In this document: in pieces, positions 24,849 to 34,805 of the stretch
Layout of the letters: every line of letters starts with the position of its first letter
Position numbering within the stretch: the stretch's first letter is position 1
Source: Cellulophaga sp. L1A9
GTDB lineage: Bacteria > Bacteroidota > Bacteroidia > Flavobacteriales > Flavobacteriaceae
Direction: 5' to 3'
Assembly: GCF_009797025.1 (NCBI RefSeq)
Contig: NZ_CP047027.1
Location: 4,960,001 to 5,024,000 of the forward strand
DNA: 64,000 nt
The notes under the pieces: generated by a model
The model's input: only the letters and a program-made list of their open reading frames with translations
Databases searched by the model: none
What the model was told of the DNA's origin: nothing
Position numbers and translations under genes: made by a program

Positions 24849-25823
24849 TTATGGTTTTGGATATACTTTAACGTTGTCTATATATGCGTCCTGATCTGTA
24901 GAAGCAAAAAACAATATAGCAACCTCTCCACTAGCATTAGATGTGAATTCCTTTTTAACCGTAGTAAAAACAGTGTTACCTAAGATCTCATCATTTATTT
25001 CTTCCGTTAAAGGCGTGCTAGCTAAAGCATCAGAAACCTCATCAAAATAACCATCTAATATTTGTAAAGTAATACTACTCCCTGGTGTAGCAGCAGATTT
25101 AAATGAATACTCAAACTCAACGATATACTTAACTGTACGATCAGCTGTTGTTTCAGATACTTTTATTGGTTGGTATGCAAATCTTCTACTTCCTGGGTTA
25201 TCAAGGTTTGAAGCAGAAGCTGAAAATTTCATACCACCAGTTTTAGCACCAGTATCAACCCCATCAGAATCTAACCAAGATCCATCAGAAGACGTATTAG
25301 GCGTGGTAGAACTAAAACCAGTAGTACCAATCTGCCCCCAATCCGTATCAAAAGTTTTGTTTTCAAAATCTCCATTTTCAACCGTTGGATTAATTGCTAC
25401 AAACACATCTCTTACTTCTACTATTTGCGTTAAAACGCCAGATGCTTCATTTGCATCAAGCGCTGTTAGTGTCACTTCATAATCACCTTCACCAGCATTA
25501 AATCTCACAAACGCGACATCCTTATCGGTTGTAGTAGATTCAGTACTACAAACACCATCTACACCATCACATATTACGCCTTCGCCAAAATCCCATACAT
25601 AATTTGTAGATTCACTGGATTCATTAGTGAAGCTCACTATTCTAAAATTCTCTGGGTTTGGAATGTAACTAAAGTTTGCCTCTGGCAGGGTAAGATCTGC
25701 TATAGAACCAGTATCTGGCAAATCAAACTCAAAAGCTTCTTCACAGCTTACCACGAAAATCATCGCTAATACACCTAAAACTAAGCTTATAGCATTTTTT
25801 AAAGTATTTAATTTATGTTTCAT
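24849..25823 (-). CDS. PKD-domain surface lipoprotein, probable alginate-binding
   Basis: A 324-residue lipoprotein with lipobox FVVSC (Cys at about residue 27). One PKD domain with the motif TNYVWDFGEG (about 73-82) is followed by a CBM-like jelly-roll module from about NPTVENGDFENKTFDTDW to DAYIDNVKVYPKP. That module is paralogous to the C-terminus of the neighbouring 583-residue lipoprotein, so the larger one looks like an expanded copy. The gene follows SusD2 by 19 bp and belongs to the same operon. I infer binding of alginate chains on the cell surface. Confidence 0.75.
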   Translation of the reverse strand: MKHKLNTLKNAISLVLGVLAMIFVVSCEEAFEFDLPDTGSIADLTLPEANFSYIPNPENFRIVSFTNESSESTNYVWDFGEGVICDGVDGVCSTESTTTDKDVAFVRFNAGEGDYEVTLTALDANEASGVLTQIVEVRDVFVAINPTVENGDFENKTFDTDWGQIGTTGFSSTTPNTSSDGSWLDSDGVDTGAKTGGMKFSASASNLDNPGSRRFAYQPIKVSETTADRTVKYIVEFEYSFKSAATPGSSITLQILDGYFDEVSDALASTPLTEEINDEILGNTVFTTVKKEFTSNASGEVAILFFASTDQDAYIDNVKVYPKP

Positions 25824-25842
25824 GTTTTATATTTTTATATTT

Positions 25843-27387
25843 TTAATAACCAGGATTTTGATTTAAAAGCCCTTTACTTAAATTAATTTCTCTTGATGGA
25901 ATTGGTAAAAGTAATGCTCTAGCATTATAGCTAGGATACACTGATATATCATCAACATCAGTATCCGCAGAATGAGCTTCTAATACAGCATCAGCAACTC
26001 CAAATCTTAACAAATCGAAAAAACGTTGATTTTCAAAAGCTAATTCTACTCTTCGTTCTAATAACAATTCATCTTGAGTTATTACTCCATCAACATCATT
26101 AGCTAAACCTGCGCGATTTCTAACAGCATTGAATGAACTTAATGCAGCTGAAGTATTAGCAAAACCAGTACCTGCCATAATTGCTTCTACATGCATCAAT
26201 AATACATCAGCATAACGTAATACAATCCAATCATTACCTGCAAGACGAGCATTTGTGCCATAAGTTGGTGCGTCAGTATTGGATAAATCCGTTCCATCTG
26301 GTAAAAATTTTGCTACTTCTGCAATCTGTGGTATAGGTAGCGCTGTTATAGGATCAATTAAGTCTGCGTCATCACCAAGTGCAACATACGAAGCCGATGT
26401 TCTAGTTCCTCCATTTGCATTAAAAGCAGCTACCAAATTAGGATTAACAATATTTAATCCATCTTGTCTCCCTTGATTATTAAAAGACGTAAACTCAGAA
26501 GAAAAACCTTGACTTTCATTTGGATTTGCAAACTCATATCGAATAACAAACATAACTTCGCTATTCATTTCATTATAAAATATATCACTAAAATTATCTT
26601 GTAAACTAAAAGACCCGCCTGCTATAATATCTTCACATAAATCTTTTGCTCCACTATAGTTAGGTGTTGGTTGCGATAAATACACTTTTGCCAACAACCC
26701 TTGTGCTGCTGCTTTTGAAGCTCTAGCTTTATAACTATTATCTAATTTAGCGACAGCCTCCTGTAAATCTGCAACAATTTGCTCGTAAACCACTGATTTA
26801 GTAGCTCTTGTAAAAAGCAGTTCGTCTTCATCTGATTCTGCTACAGCAGTTACCAATGGTACACCACCTATAGCATCATTATCGCTCCCATACAATCTAA
26901 TTAAATTAAAATAAGCATACGCTCTTAAAAATTTAGCTTCAGCTGTATATTTGGCAATGTTTGCTGCATCAGCAGCATCTACATAACTTAAGATACTATT
27001 AGCTCTGAAAACAATTTCATACATAGATTGATAATAATCTTCTGATTGTATGTTATTTGCATCTGTTACATATCTGTGAAAATCAGCTCTTGAGCCTTCT
27101 AATGTAGCACTTCTTGTATTATCTGAGCGATGCTCGGTTAAAAGATACTCAAACTGAACTCCTCTATTAAAATCTGAGTTATTCGATTCTGTATTTTCAT
27201 TTACCCCCTGTATGGCATCATAGACACCAATAATTCCAGCCAACACATCATCGTCTGATTGAAAAAATCCATCGGCAGCAATAGCTGTATCAGGCAATGG
27301 ATTTAAAAACTCATCTGCATCACAAGAAATAAGCATCACTCCTGTTAATGCAACAATTGAATATTTTATATTTTTTAAATATTTCAT
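25843..27387 (-). CDS. SusD-like surface lipoprotein (module 2)
   Basis: A 514-residue SusD/RagB lipoprotein. The signal peptide ends VMLISC (Cys at about 22). TPR-like helices follow (YTAEAKFLRAYAYFNLIRLYGSDN, about 148-171), and the C-terminus has LLERRVELAFENQRFFDLLRFG and ALLLPIPSREINLSKGLLNQNPGY, as standard. It pairs with SusC2 (16 bp upstream) and is longer and only moderately similar to SusD1, so the two modules have diverged apart from their promoters and susC 5' ends. Because SusC2 is frameshifted, this protein may be expressed without its transporter unless the shift is reversible. Confidence 0.93.
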   Translation of the reverse strand: MKYLKNIKYSIVALTGVMLISCDADEFLNPLPDTAIAADGFFQSDDDVLAGIIGVYDAIQGVNENTESNNSDFNRGVQFEYLLTEHRSDNTRSATLEGSRADFHRYVTDANNIQSEDYYQSMYEIVFRANSILSYVDAADAANIAKYTAEAKFLRAYAYFNLIRLYGSDNDAIGGVPLVTAVAESDEDELLFTRATKSVVYEQIVADLQEAVAKLDNSYKARASKAAAQGLLAKVYLSQPTPNYSGAKDLCEDIIAGGSFSLQDNFSDIFYNEMNSEVMFVIRYEFANPNESQGFSSEFTSFNNQGRQDGLNIVNPNLVAAFNANGGTRTSASYVALGDDADLIDPITALPIPQIAEVAKFLPDGTDLSNTDAPTYGTNARLAGNDWIVLRYADVLLMHVEAIMAGTGFANTSAALSSFNAVRNRAGLANDVDGVITQDELLLERRVELAFENQRFFDLLRFGVADAVLEAHSADTDVDDISVYPSYNARALLLPIPSREINLSKGLLNQNPGY

Positions 27388-27403
27388 GATTACTTCTTTT
27401 TTA

Positions 27404-30400
27404 TTAAAAATTAAGGTTTAAACCAACTGAGTAAGTACTATACAAAGGCGTACCTGCTCTTTGAGAACCATAAGTTATAGCTGTATTGTTAGAATCTATA
27501 TATTCTGGATTGAAGCCATGGTAATCATCAGAAGTAATATATATTAAATTCTGTCCTGACACGTATAATCGTAAGGATGATATACCTAATTCTGATGTAA
27601 AATCATCTGGTAAGTTATAACCAATATTTACATTACGTAATGAAAAATATCCTGAGCTTTGAACAATATCGTCTGTAAAAATCTTTGCTTGAAGGAATGA
27701 TACATCTGGAATAGTTCCATTAGCTACTAATGTTTCTGGAGCACCATCTAAAGTGGCTCCGCTAAAGTGGTAGAAATATTGATCACCTACGTTTCTTATT
27801 TGCCCTCCTTGGCTTCCTTGTAACATGAAAGAAAAATCTAGATTCCCAAATTTAAATTCGTTGGTAAAACTCCAAACGATATCTGGATAAGGATCTCCTA
27901 AAATGGTCTTATCATCATCTGTAATTATACCATCTCCATTTAAATCTTTAACAATAATATCCTCAGCTTGTCCATTAATTCTATTATATGGCGTATCCCA
28001 GTATTCTGTTGTTATTTCTGTATCTGCAACGTAACCATAAAAAGAAGATATTGGATTGCCTACTAAGTTTATCCATTGGGTATTTCTATCAAAACCATCA
28101 ACTCCTAGGTTTCCATTATCGTTACCAAAATCAAGTAATTCGTTTTTGTTGGTCGATGCTATAATGGTTGAGTTCCAAGAAAACTTCTCTGTAGACACGT
28201 TTTTGCTTCTCAATTCAAGCTCCCAACCACTATTTTGTACTTTTCCTTTATTTACAATTCCTGCATTAAATCCAGTAACATAAGAAACATCTTGGTTTAA
28301 TAATAAGTCTTCACTAGTTTTTACATAGTAGTCTAATGAACCTGTTATTCTGTTACCAAAAAATCCAAAATCTACACCAGGATTAAATTGCTCTGAAGCT
28401 TCCCATTGTAATAATGCATTGGCAATATTTCTTGGAGAAAATCCTGCAGTAACCTCTCCATCATCAGTAATTGCATTGGCACTCTGTAATAGTGCTAAGT
28501 AAGGCCAGGTATTAGTTAAACCGTCTCCTACGTTAAAGTTTTCTGAACCTGTAAGACCATAACTAGCTCTAAACTTTAGATTACTTAAAAAGTCGCTGTT
28601 TTGTAAAAAACTTTCTCTAGAGGCATTCCAACCAACAGATACTGCAGGGAAATTACCCCACTTAGAATCTATACCAAAAACCGAACTACCATCTCGTCTA
28701 ATAGAGGCATTAAATAAGTACTTATTTGCATAAGCATAAGTAACTCTAGCAAAATAACCGATCTTTCTAATGTTAAGATTAATTTCGCCATCTGCTGGCT
28801 TAGTAATAGTTGTTGCTCCTTGTAAATTTTTAAGCAAATCATTAGAATATCCTGATCCATTAACAGTGCTAATTTCATCATTTCTCTTTTGAAATGTTGC
28901 ACCTGCTAATACACCAATTTCATGATTACCAATTTCTTTATTATAAGATAAAGTATTATCTGAAATCAATCTAGTTTTATATCTATTTCTTAACTCATAA
29001 TCTGCTGGATTTGAATGATGATACTCTGTACCATTCCATCTTGTTCTTTTCTCATCTTCTAAAGTAACACCAAGACTTGTTTTTGCTGTTAACCCATCTA
29101 AAATTTCATAAGTTAAATACGTAGAACCTAATATTTTAGTTTTAAACTCATAATGCTCTCTTTCAACATATTGCGCATAAGGGTTTTGATCTCCTGAAGT
29201 ACGAGGTGTTGTACTAGAACCATCACCATTTACATCTAATTCATCTAAATGATCTTCTCTAAAATAATCTCCAACAGTAACATTTGGATAGGCGTCTCTA
29301 TCAATAAACTGAAGTGTTTCAGCTGTATGATAAATAGGTAACCATGGTGATTGTCTTATTGGATTATGTATAGAGGTTGGTAAGCTTCTTTGTTTTGAAT
29401 AAGAAGGTGTAGCACTAATTCCAAATTTAAGTTTATCAGTTAATTTAGAATCTACTTTCAACTTTGCCGAGTACACCTTGTAATCATCTGTTATCACAAC
29501 ACCTTCATCGTGAAGATATCTTAAAGCCATACTAAACTTGGTATCTCTAGTACCACCTCTTGCAGAAAGAGATTGACTTGTAATGAAGCCTCCATTAAAG
29601 AAAACATCTTGCCAATCTCTATCTATACCTGTTACCTCTATCAGCTTTAATGCGTAAGCATTACCATTAGAAATGGAACCAGTCTCAGCCTCTTCTAATG
29701 CTGCCCAATCGGTAGCACTTCTTCTATAATCATCACTCCCGAAAGCTGATTTATACCCTGTAAATGTGTCATAATTAAATTTTGTTTTTCCTTCTTTTCC
29801 TGACTTAGTAGTAATTAGAAGAACCCCATTGGATGCTTCACTACCATAAATCGCAGCAGATGCTGCATCCTTTAAAACCTCAAAAGACTCTACATCATTC
29901 ATATCTAGAGTTCCAAGAAAGCCAGAATCTACTATTATACCATCAACTACAATGGCTGGGCCTGAAGCTCCAGTTATAGACCCAACACCTCTAATAGTAA
30001 TAGTAGGAGCTGCTCCTGCTTCAGCATTACTGGATTGGATATTAACACCTGATACTTGACCAACAAGAGCATCATCTACCCTCGCTACTGCTATTTGATC
30101 TAAATTCTCGTTTGTCACTTTAGAAATAGCTCCAGTAAGGTGAGATTTTTTTTGAGTACCATACCCCACCACAACAACTTCGTCTAACAAGCTTGCGTCT
30201 TCAGTCAGAGATATATTTACAGTTCGCTGGTTAGATATTGTAACTTTCTTATTCCCATAACCTATGGAAGAAAAGCTTATTATATCTCCTTTTTTTACCG
30301 TTATTTCATTATTTCATAATTACCGTCAAAATCTGTGGCAGTTCCTCTTGTTGTCTTATCAATAACAACACTAACTCCTGGAATAGGAACATTGTTTGCA

Positions 30401-30498
30401 TCAGAAACAACTCCCTTCAACTGGTAGCTGTCTTGCGCATAGAGCGAAATATTAAGCAATGTTATTGCAATTAATAATAGTTTAGTTTTTAAATTCAT
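27404..30498 (-). pseudogene. SusC-like TonB-dependent transporter (module 2), frameshifted by an 8-bp duplication
   Basis: The gene is a full-length SusC of about 1030 codons broken at one point. The 5' piece (30498 down to 30304) encodes the signal peptide and regulatory domain to DGNYEI, then MK and a stop. The rest continues in another frame through the GDIISFSSIGYGNKKV segment, LLDEVVVVGYGTQKKSHLTGAIS, the plug and the barrel to YSVGLNLNF. Exactly at the break is a tandem ATGAAATA duplication (30302-30317); removing one copy restores DGNYEITVKKGD, collinear with SusC1 (DGNFEISVSKGD). All other parts look intact, so the lesion is recent or switchable. A sequencing error is possible but less likely for a duplication. 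Confidence 0.85.
30302..30317 (-). repeat. 8-bp tandem duplication that breaks susC2
   Basis: Plus strand TATTTCAT twice in a row (30302-30309 and 30310-30317). The unit is not a multiple of three, so one extra copy shifts the frame. Confidence 0.9.
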
Positions 30499-30520
30499 TT
30501 GTGATTTTGTTACGTTAGTA

Positions 30521-30555
30521 CTATTGAGTTACTTCAATAGGATAGAATCTCCTAT
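30521..30555 (-). promoter_or_regulatory. susC2 leader: two overlapping hairpins
   Basis: CTATTGA (30521-30527) pairs with TCAATAG (30534-30540), and ATAGGA (30537-30542) with TCCTAT (30550-30555). Loop bases differ from susC1 while the stems are kept. A further hairpin GGAC...GTCC is at 30695-30715 and an ACTTC/GAAGT pair at 30662-30681, as in the susC1 leader. Confidence 0.5.
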
Positions 30556-30790
30556 AGTATTTGCTTTACGTTATCACAATAATTTCAATAAAGAAGTTAT
30601 ATTAAAAATGCTATTTTTGCAGTAGCAATTTTATTGTAAAGCAATAATTTGTTTTTTAGTTACTTCCCTACGACAAGAAGTGATTCTAATAAGAGGACGA
30701 GCCCTATGCTTGTCCTTTTTTTATATTCTTTTTTCTAATAGCATCTTTTTTTTATTTGGTTCATAAATTGAGTTTTGAGTTAAGAAATAT

Positions 30791-30816
30791 TTGGTTACCC
30801 AAATTGGTTGACCAAT
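30791..30816. promoter_or_regulatory. GntR-type tandem operator, susC2
   Basis: TTGGTTACCCAA (30791-30802) is followed by ATTGGTTGACCAAT (30803-30816). The minus-strand -7 box TATATTTG is at 30826-30833, the same spacing as in susC1. This supports duplication of the whole promoter. Confidence 0.78.
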
Positions 30817-30973
30817 CTGAATAACCAAATATATGTTATTACTTTGTTAAAAAGAAATATAATCGCAAAATTCAACTTACTATAATACTGATTTATTATT
30901 ATTTAGTTTAAAAATTATGTGAATTGATAATTTGCGAGTCTATTACTCCATAAAGTCCTCACGAATTGTGTTA

Positions 30974-31990
30974 GTGTCCAATATACTGTGTAAACAAAAA
31001 AATAGGCAGGGCTTAAACCCGTAGTAGTCTCTAAGCACAAGAGCAACTCTTTATCAGTTTAAAACATAGGGATCTCTCTTTACACTAAAGGAATGAGTGT
31101 TTCTCATATTGAAGATGAGTTACAATATATATTCTTTTAAACACTCTACTTCGGCTATTTCAATTAATATAGACTGCATAAACCAATTCGTTGTAGATGG
31201 GCAGAATAGGCCTCTGAGGAATGTGTATTGCGTGGTATGCATGGAATTATATTAAGGTACGACAAGCTGGAAAAGTAGTAAACAAGACTATTTATCTAGC
31301 TGTAGATCTTAATCGCAAAGATCACAAAGAACTTAAGGGAATGTGGATTGAGTATAATGAATCTGCTACATTTTAGCAAGGAGCACTTACTGGTATGAAA
31401 ACTCGTGGTGTAGAAGATATTCCAGGGACTGTCATAGACAACCTTAATGGCTTTGATCAAGCAATCAAAAACGTATTTCCAACAATAGAAACTCAAATCT
31501 GTATAGTTCATCAAATACGTAATAGTACACGCTATGTGGTCTGAAAGAATAAAAAAAAATTACTGAGAATATGAAACATATTAAGAACGCATCCAATAAA
31601 GCAATGACCAAAACAGAACTAGACCGATTTGCTGAAAAACGGAATAATAATTATCCATACGCCGTTCAATCTTGGCAAAGAAATTCGGGAGAACTTAGGG
31701 TATATTTTGACTTCCCCTTAGATATTAGAAAGATTATTTGTACCACTAATCTTATTGAAAATATAAATGGTAAAATTAGAAAGACACCAAAAATAAAATG
31801 GCATTCCCAACTGATGGTACCATTAAAAAATCAGTATGGCTGGCATTCATGCAGATTACTAAAAAGTGGATATTTCCAATTAAAAATTGGGGGTTGATAC
31901 TGAATCTGTTCTTAACTATATTTGAAAAACGGGTCCAACTTTAAAAAAGTTAAACCCGCTGAAAATTTATTTAAACAAAATTATGGATAC
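30974..31990 (+). mobile_element. Decayed IS256-family insertion sequence
   Basis: The element is bounded by imperfect terminal inverted repeats: GTGTCCAATATACTGTGTAAA at the left (30974-30994, first 20 bases shown less one) and its counterpart ending GGATAC at the right (31990). About 17 of 25 positions match. Inside is a broken IS256 (mutator-type) transposase. At 1017 bp it is shorter than a typical 1.3-kb IS256 element, so it has internal deletions. No clear target-site duplication is seen. It separates the PL6-PL17-kdgF operon from the susC2 promoter. Confidence 0.7.
31070..31944 (+). pseudogene. IS256-family transposase, inactivated
   Basis: Fragments of one transposase can be read in shifting frames: ISLYTKGMSVSHIEDELQYIY, then NKTIYLAVDLNRKDHKELKGMWIEYNESATF, a stop, GALTGMKTRGVEDIPGTVIDNLNGF and TQICIVHQIRNSTRYVV, a stop, then YPYAVQSWQRNSGELRVYFDFPLDIRKIICTTNLIENINGKIRK, and finally NWGLILNLFLTIFEKRVQL before a stop at 31942. 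These match the DDE transposase of the IS256 family (IDNLNGF, VHQIRNS and TTNLIEN are conserved there). At least two in-frame stops and several shifts remove activity. Confidence 0.82.
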
Positions 31991-32124
31991 AGTCTGAATT
32001 AAACTAAATAAGTCATTTCAGGTTCCTTATTAATGCAAATTACCATCTGTAGGACGTACTACCAAATGCCTTTAAAAAATAAAACTTTTTTTATCCTCTC
32101 TCGTACTGGTTAGGAAATTTTTTC

Positions 32125-32499
32125 TTATGCCTTATCACTAAAATAAGATACGGCGTCTCCACTTAAAAAATCTTCTCTTACAGGGCTAAAAGTGTCAATC
32201 AACTCACCTTCTTCCAAGCAAACTGCACTATGTAATAAATTAGGCTCAATATACACGCCATCTCCGCCTTCTACAATTTGCTTTACGCCATCTATTTCAA
32301 ATTCAAATTTACCTGAAACACAATAGGTAGCTTGCGTATGAAAATGTTGATGTGGAGCTCCTAATGCTCCTGTTTCAAATTTTACTCTTACCATCATGAT
32401 TTGATTATCATACCCTAAGAATTTTCTTGAAACTCCTCCTCCAAGAACTTCCCATTCCATGTCTTTTGTAATGACGTATTTTTCACTAGATCTACTCAT
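32125..32499 (-). CDS. kdgF: KdgF-type cupin, unsaturated uronate ring opening
   Basis: A 124-residue single-domain cupin. A histidine cluster PHQHFH (49-54), Gln56, and His90 in NLLHSAV are the likely metal ligands, and GDGVYIEPNLLHSAV is the second cupin motif. KdgF converts the unsaturated monomer from PL17/PL6/PL7 action to its linear ketouronate (DEH), speeding a step that is otherwise spontaneous. It has no signal peptide, so it acts in the cytoplasm. The third gene of the PL6-PL17-kdgF operon, 21 bp after PL17. Assignment rests on the family pattern and a very consistent context. Confidence 0.9.
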   Translation of the reverse strand: MSRSSEKYVITKDMEWEVLGGGVSRKFLGYDNQIMMVRVKFETGALGAPHQHFHTQATYCVSGKFEFEIDGVKQIVEGGDGVYIEPNLLHSAVCLEEGELIDTFSPVREDFLSGDAVSYFSDKA

Positions 32500-32520
32500 T
32501 TTTTATTTTTTATGATTAAT

Positions 32521-34803
32521 TTATTTGAAATAATAAGGACCTGACCACTCATAATCCTGATCGCTAATTTTTAAGTTATGCTTTGCTTCTTTCGCAGCGT
32601 TTGTGTTTGCTGTTATAAACAATTTTGTATTTCCGTTGATGTCTGTTATCTGTATTGCAGTATAACTTTCTGTATCTAAAACTACTTTTAATGCTGTAAT
32701 AGCACTGTTAGAATTAACTGCAGATTCTGTAACTGGACTATAACTTCCGTGTGCTTCAATGGCAGAAACAAAAAGTGTGTTTTTAGTGTTTTTTCGCCTT
32801 AACATTAAAGCAGCTTCGCGTCGCAAATTAAATTCTGGATCGTTTGCACCAATTCTTGTAAAAAGTATTTCGTCATTAACATTTGATACCGTTGTTAAAC
32901 TATAAAACTTACCTTTATTTAACCAAGAAAATTTAGTGTTCTCCTTTTCAGATTTCGCTGTACCTTCTACATATAAATGTTGATACCCATTTTTGCTTCC
33001 CAAAGCTTTTAAGGTTTCCGGCACCTTATATTCGAAATTTGTATTCAATACTTGTCCTAAAAAGTAATACGGAAAATCATACTGATTTGCTTTATTAGAA
33101 ACTACCTTCATAATATCTAATACATATGGTTTTTCAAAATCTGGATCTTTAATAATTGCCATCGTACGAAGCATTTCAGTTCCCGGATATGCATTTACTT
33201 CTTTTGCGCTAGCTACTTGAACATTATCATTTTCTGATGAAAAATAATGCAATACAGAATGGTTTTGACTTCCTATTTCATATTTTCCATTAAAATGAGA
33301 CATTTCATTTTGTGTCACAGTATTGTGTGCAATCGTTTGTTTGGCCCAAGTTTTATTTTCCTTTAGGTAATTCCCTCCCCCTTTTTGTTCGATATTTACA
33401 AAACGTGCTAAACCATAATCTTGAATCACTTCTTCCCCATTTTCATATAATGAATAAGATAACTTATCATAATGACCGTGACTAGAGCCTTGTGCTGCAT
33501 ATTTAAAAACAAGTTCTATATCTTCATTTCTTAAAATACCAACTCCACCTTGTGTGCCCTCTGGTCCATCTGATAAGTTAATTGATTTTTTATCGAATGG
33601 TTTTGCTAATCCATTTTTTATACCAAGTGCAACTGCCAAGCCCGAATCATCTAATAATACTTTATTTTGTTTTTCAGCGATACTCAACAATCCCGGATCT
33701 TGTGTTCCAAAATAATACGAAATATCTGTCGCCGTAACTAAAGCATCATTATAGTAAGACATTCCTTTTTGACCATCATTTAACGGAAAAAAATCACCAT
33801 CTGCATCCGATAAATTTAGAAGTGCATTAATTGACTTCAATAACACTCCTTCTTTATACTCAAATATTTTTAATTCTGGCCTAACGTTATGTAATCCTTC
33901 CGCAAAAATTAAAAAAGGATACATCGCATAGCGTTGATAATATGGTCCTTCATTATAATAACCATCTGGAGAGAAAGGCTCTTCTATATTCGCTAAAAAA
34001 CCAGCTTTACCGTCTTTATTTAAAAAGCCCCCATCGTCATCTTTTTCTTTCGTATCTAATTTTAGATCTTTAATTCCGTATAAAGCACGATCAATTAATT
34101 CTTGGTCGTTCATTACCAAACCAATCATCCCAACAGCTGCATTTCCCCAAGTACTATGGTTGTGAACTCTTTGGTAAAATTGCGGACTATCTACAGAAAT
34201 ATGATCTGCAAATGGTTTAAATAAATTAGTTTCAAGTTTATTACGTTCTTCTTCAGATAAATAATTGTAGACACAATCATACGCTTGACTCACATAAACC
34301 AACCAATTAGCATCATTTAAACATTGCCAAAATAGTTTTCCTCGTGCATAAGATCTAGTTTTTGGATGCAAGGGTAATGTTTTATACATTGCTTCATATT
34401 GCATGAGCATGTCTTTTACGTATTTCGCATATTTTTCATCATCCAAAATTTGATATAAAACACCGGCTTTTTGCAATATTATCATATTACTCTTGTGCCT
34501 AACATGTGTATAACCCCCTGAATAATCTTCAGGAATTGGCGTATCTATCCCTAAAACAATTTCAGCATCTACCTCCTCCTGAACAGCTTTTAAAGTAGCA
34601 TCAAAAATTGGAATATTCCCTAATTGTGCCCTAATATCTTTAACCCCTTGCGCTGTTAAAATTAAATTAGGATGTGCTTCTAGTGTAGACGTTGTCTTGT
34701 CCTCTTCTTTTGAAACCACTGTTACTTCTTCTTTACAAGAAAACATCATTATAAGAAATACCGCGGGTACGAGTTTTATTGTGATACTTTGTATGAACTT
34801 CAT
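32521..34803 (-). CDS. Alginate lyase, family PL17 (exolytic oligoalginate lyase type)
   Basis: A 760-residue PL17 lyase, probably a lipoprotein (MMFSC, Cys at about 23). An N-terminal alpha/alpha-barrel domain (about 60-390) contains RVHNHSTWGNAAVGMIG (with the Asn-His pair) and DGYYNEGPYYQRYAMYPF (with the catalytic Tyr). The C-terminal heparinase II/III-like beta-sheet domain holds GSSHGHYDKLSYSLYENG and the QDYGLARFVNIE segment. PL17 enzymes release unsaturated monomer from oligoalginate, in the periplasm or at the outer membrane. Second gene of the operon, 2 bp after PL6. Confidence 0.95.
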   Translation of the reverse strand: MKFIQSITIKLVPAVFLIMMFSCKEEVTVVSKEEDKTTSTLEAHPNLILTAQGVKDIRAQLGNIPIFDATLKAVQEEVDAEIVLGIDTPIPEDYSGGYTHVRHKSNMIILQKAGVLYQILDDEKYAKYVKDMLMQYEAMYKTLPLHPKTRSYARGKLFWQCLNDANWLVYVSQAYDCVYNYLSEEERNKLETNLFKPFADHISVDSPQFYQRVHNHSTWGNAAVGMIGLVMNDQELIDRALYGIKDLKLDTKEKDDDGGFLNKDGKAGFLANIEEPFSPDGYYNEGPYYQRYAMYPFLIFAEGLHNVRPELKIFEYKEGVLLKSINALLNLSDADGDFFPLNDGQKGMSYYNDALVTATDISYYFGTQDPGLLSIAEKQNKVLLDDSGLAVALGIKNGLAKPFDKKSINLSDGPEGTQGGVGILRNEDIELVFKYAAQGSSHGHYDKLSYSLYENGEEVIQDYGLARFVNIEQKGGGNYLKENKTWAKQTIAHNTVTQNEMSHFNGKYEIGSQNHSVLHYFSSENDNVQVASAKEVNAYPGTEMLRTMAIIKDPDFEKPYVLDIMKVVSNKANQYDFPYYFLGQVLNTNFEYKVPETLKALGSKNGYQHLYVEGTAKSEKENTKFSWLNKGKFYSLTTVSNVNDEILFTRIGANDPEFNLRREAALMLRRKNTKNTLFVSAIEAHGSYSPVTESAVNSNSAITALKVVLDTESYTAIQITDINGNTKLFITANTNAAKEAKHNLKISDQDYEWSGPYYFK

Positions 34804-34805
34804 AA

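Noticed and set aside
30960..31999. Target-site duplication of the IS256 remnant
   Set aside because: No convincing 8-9-bp direct repeat flanks the end repeats; a shared GAATT is too short.
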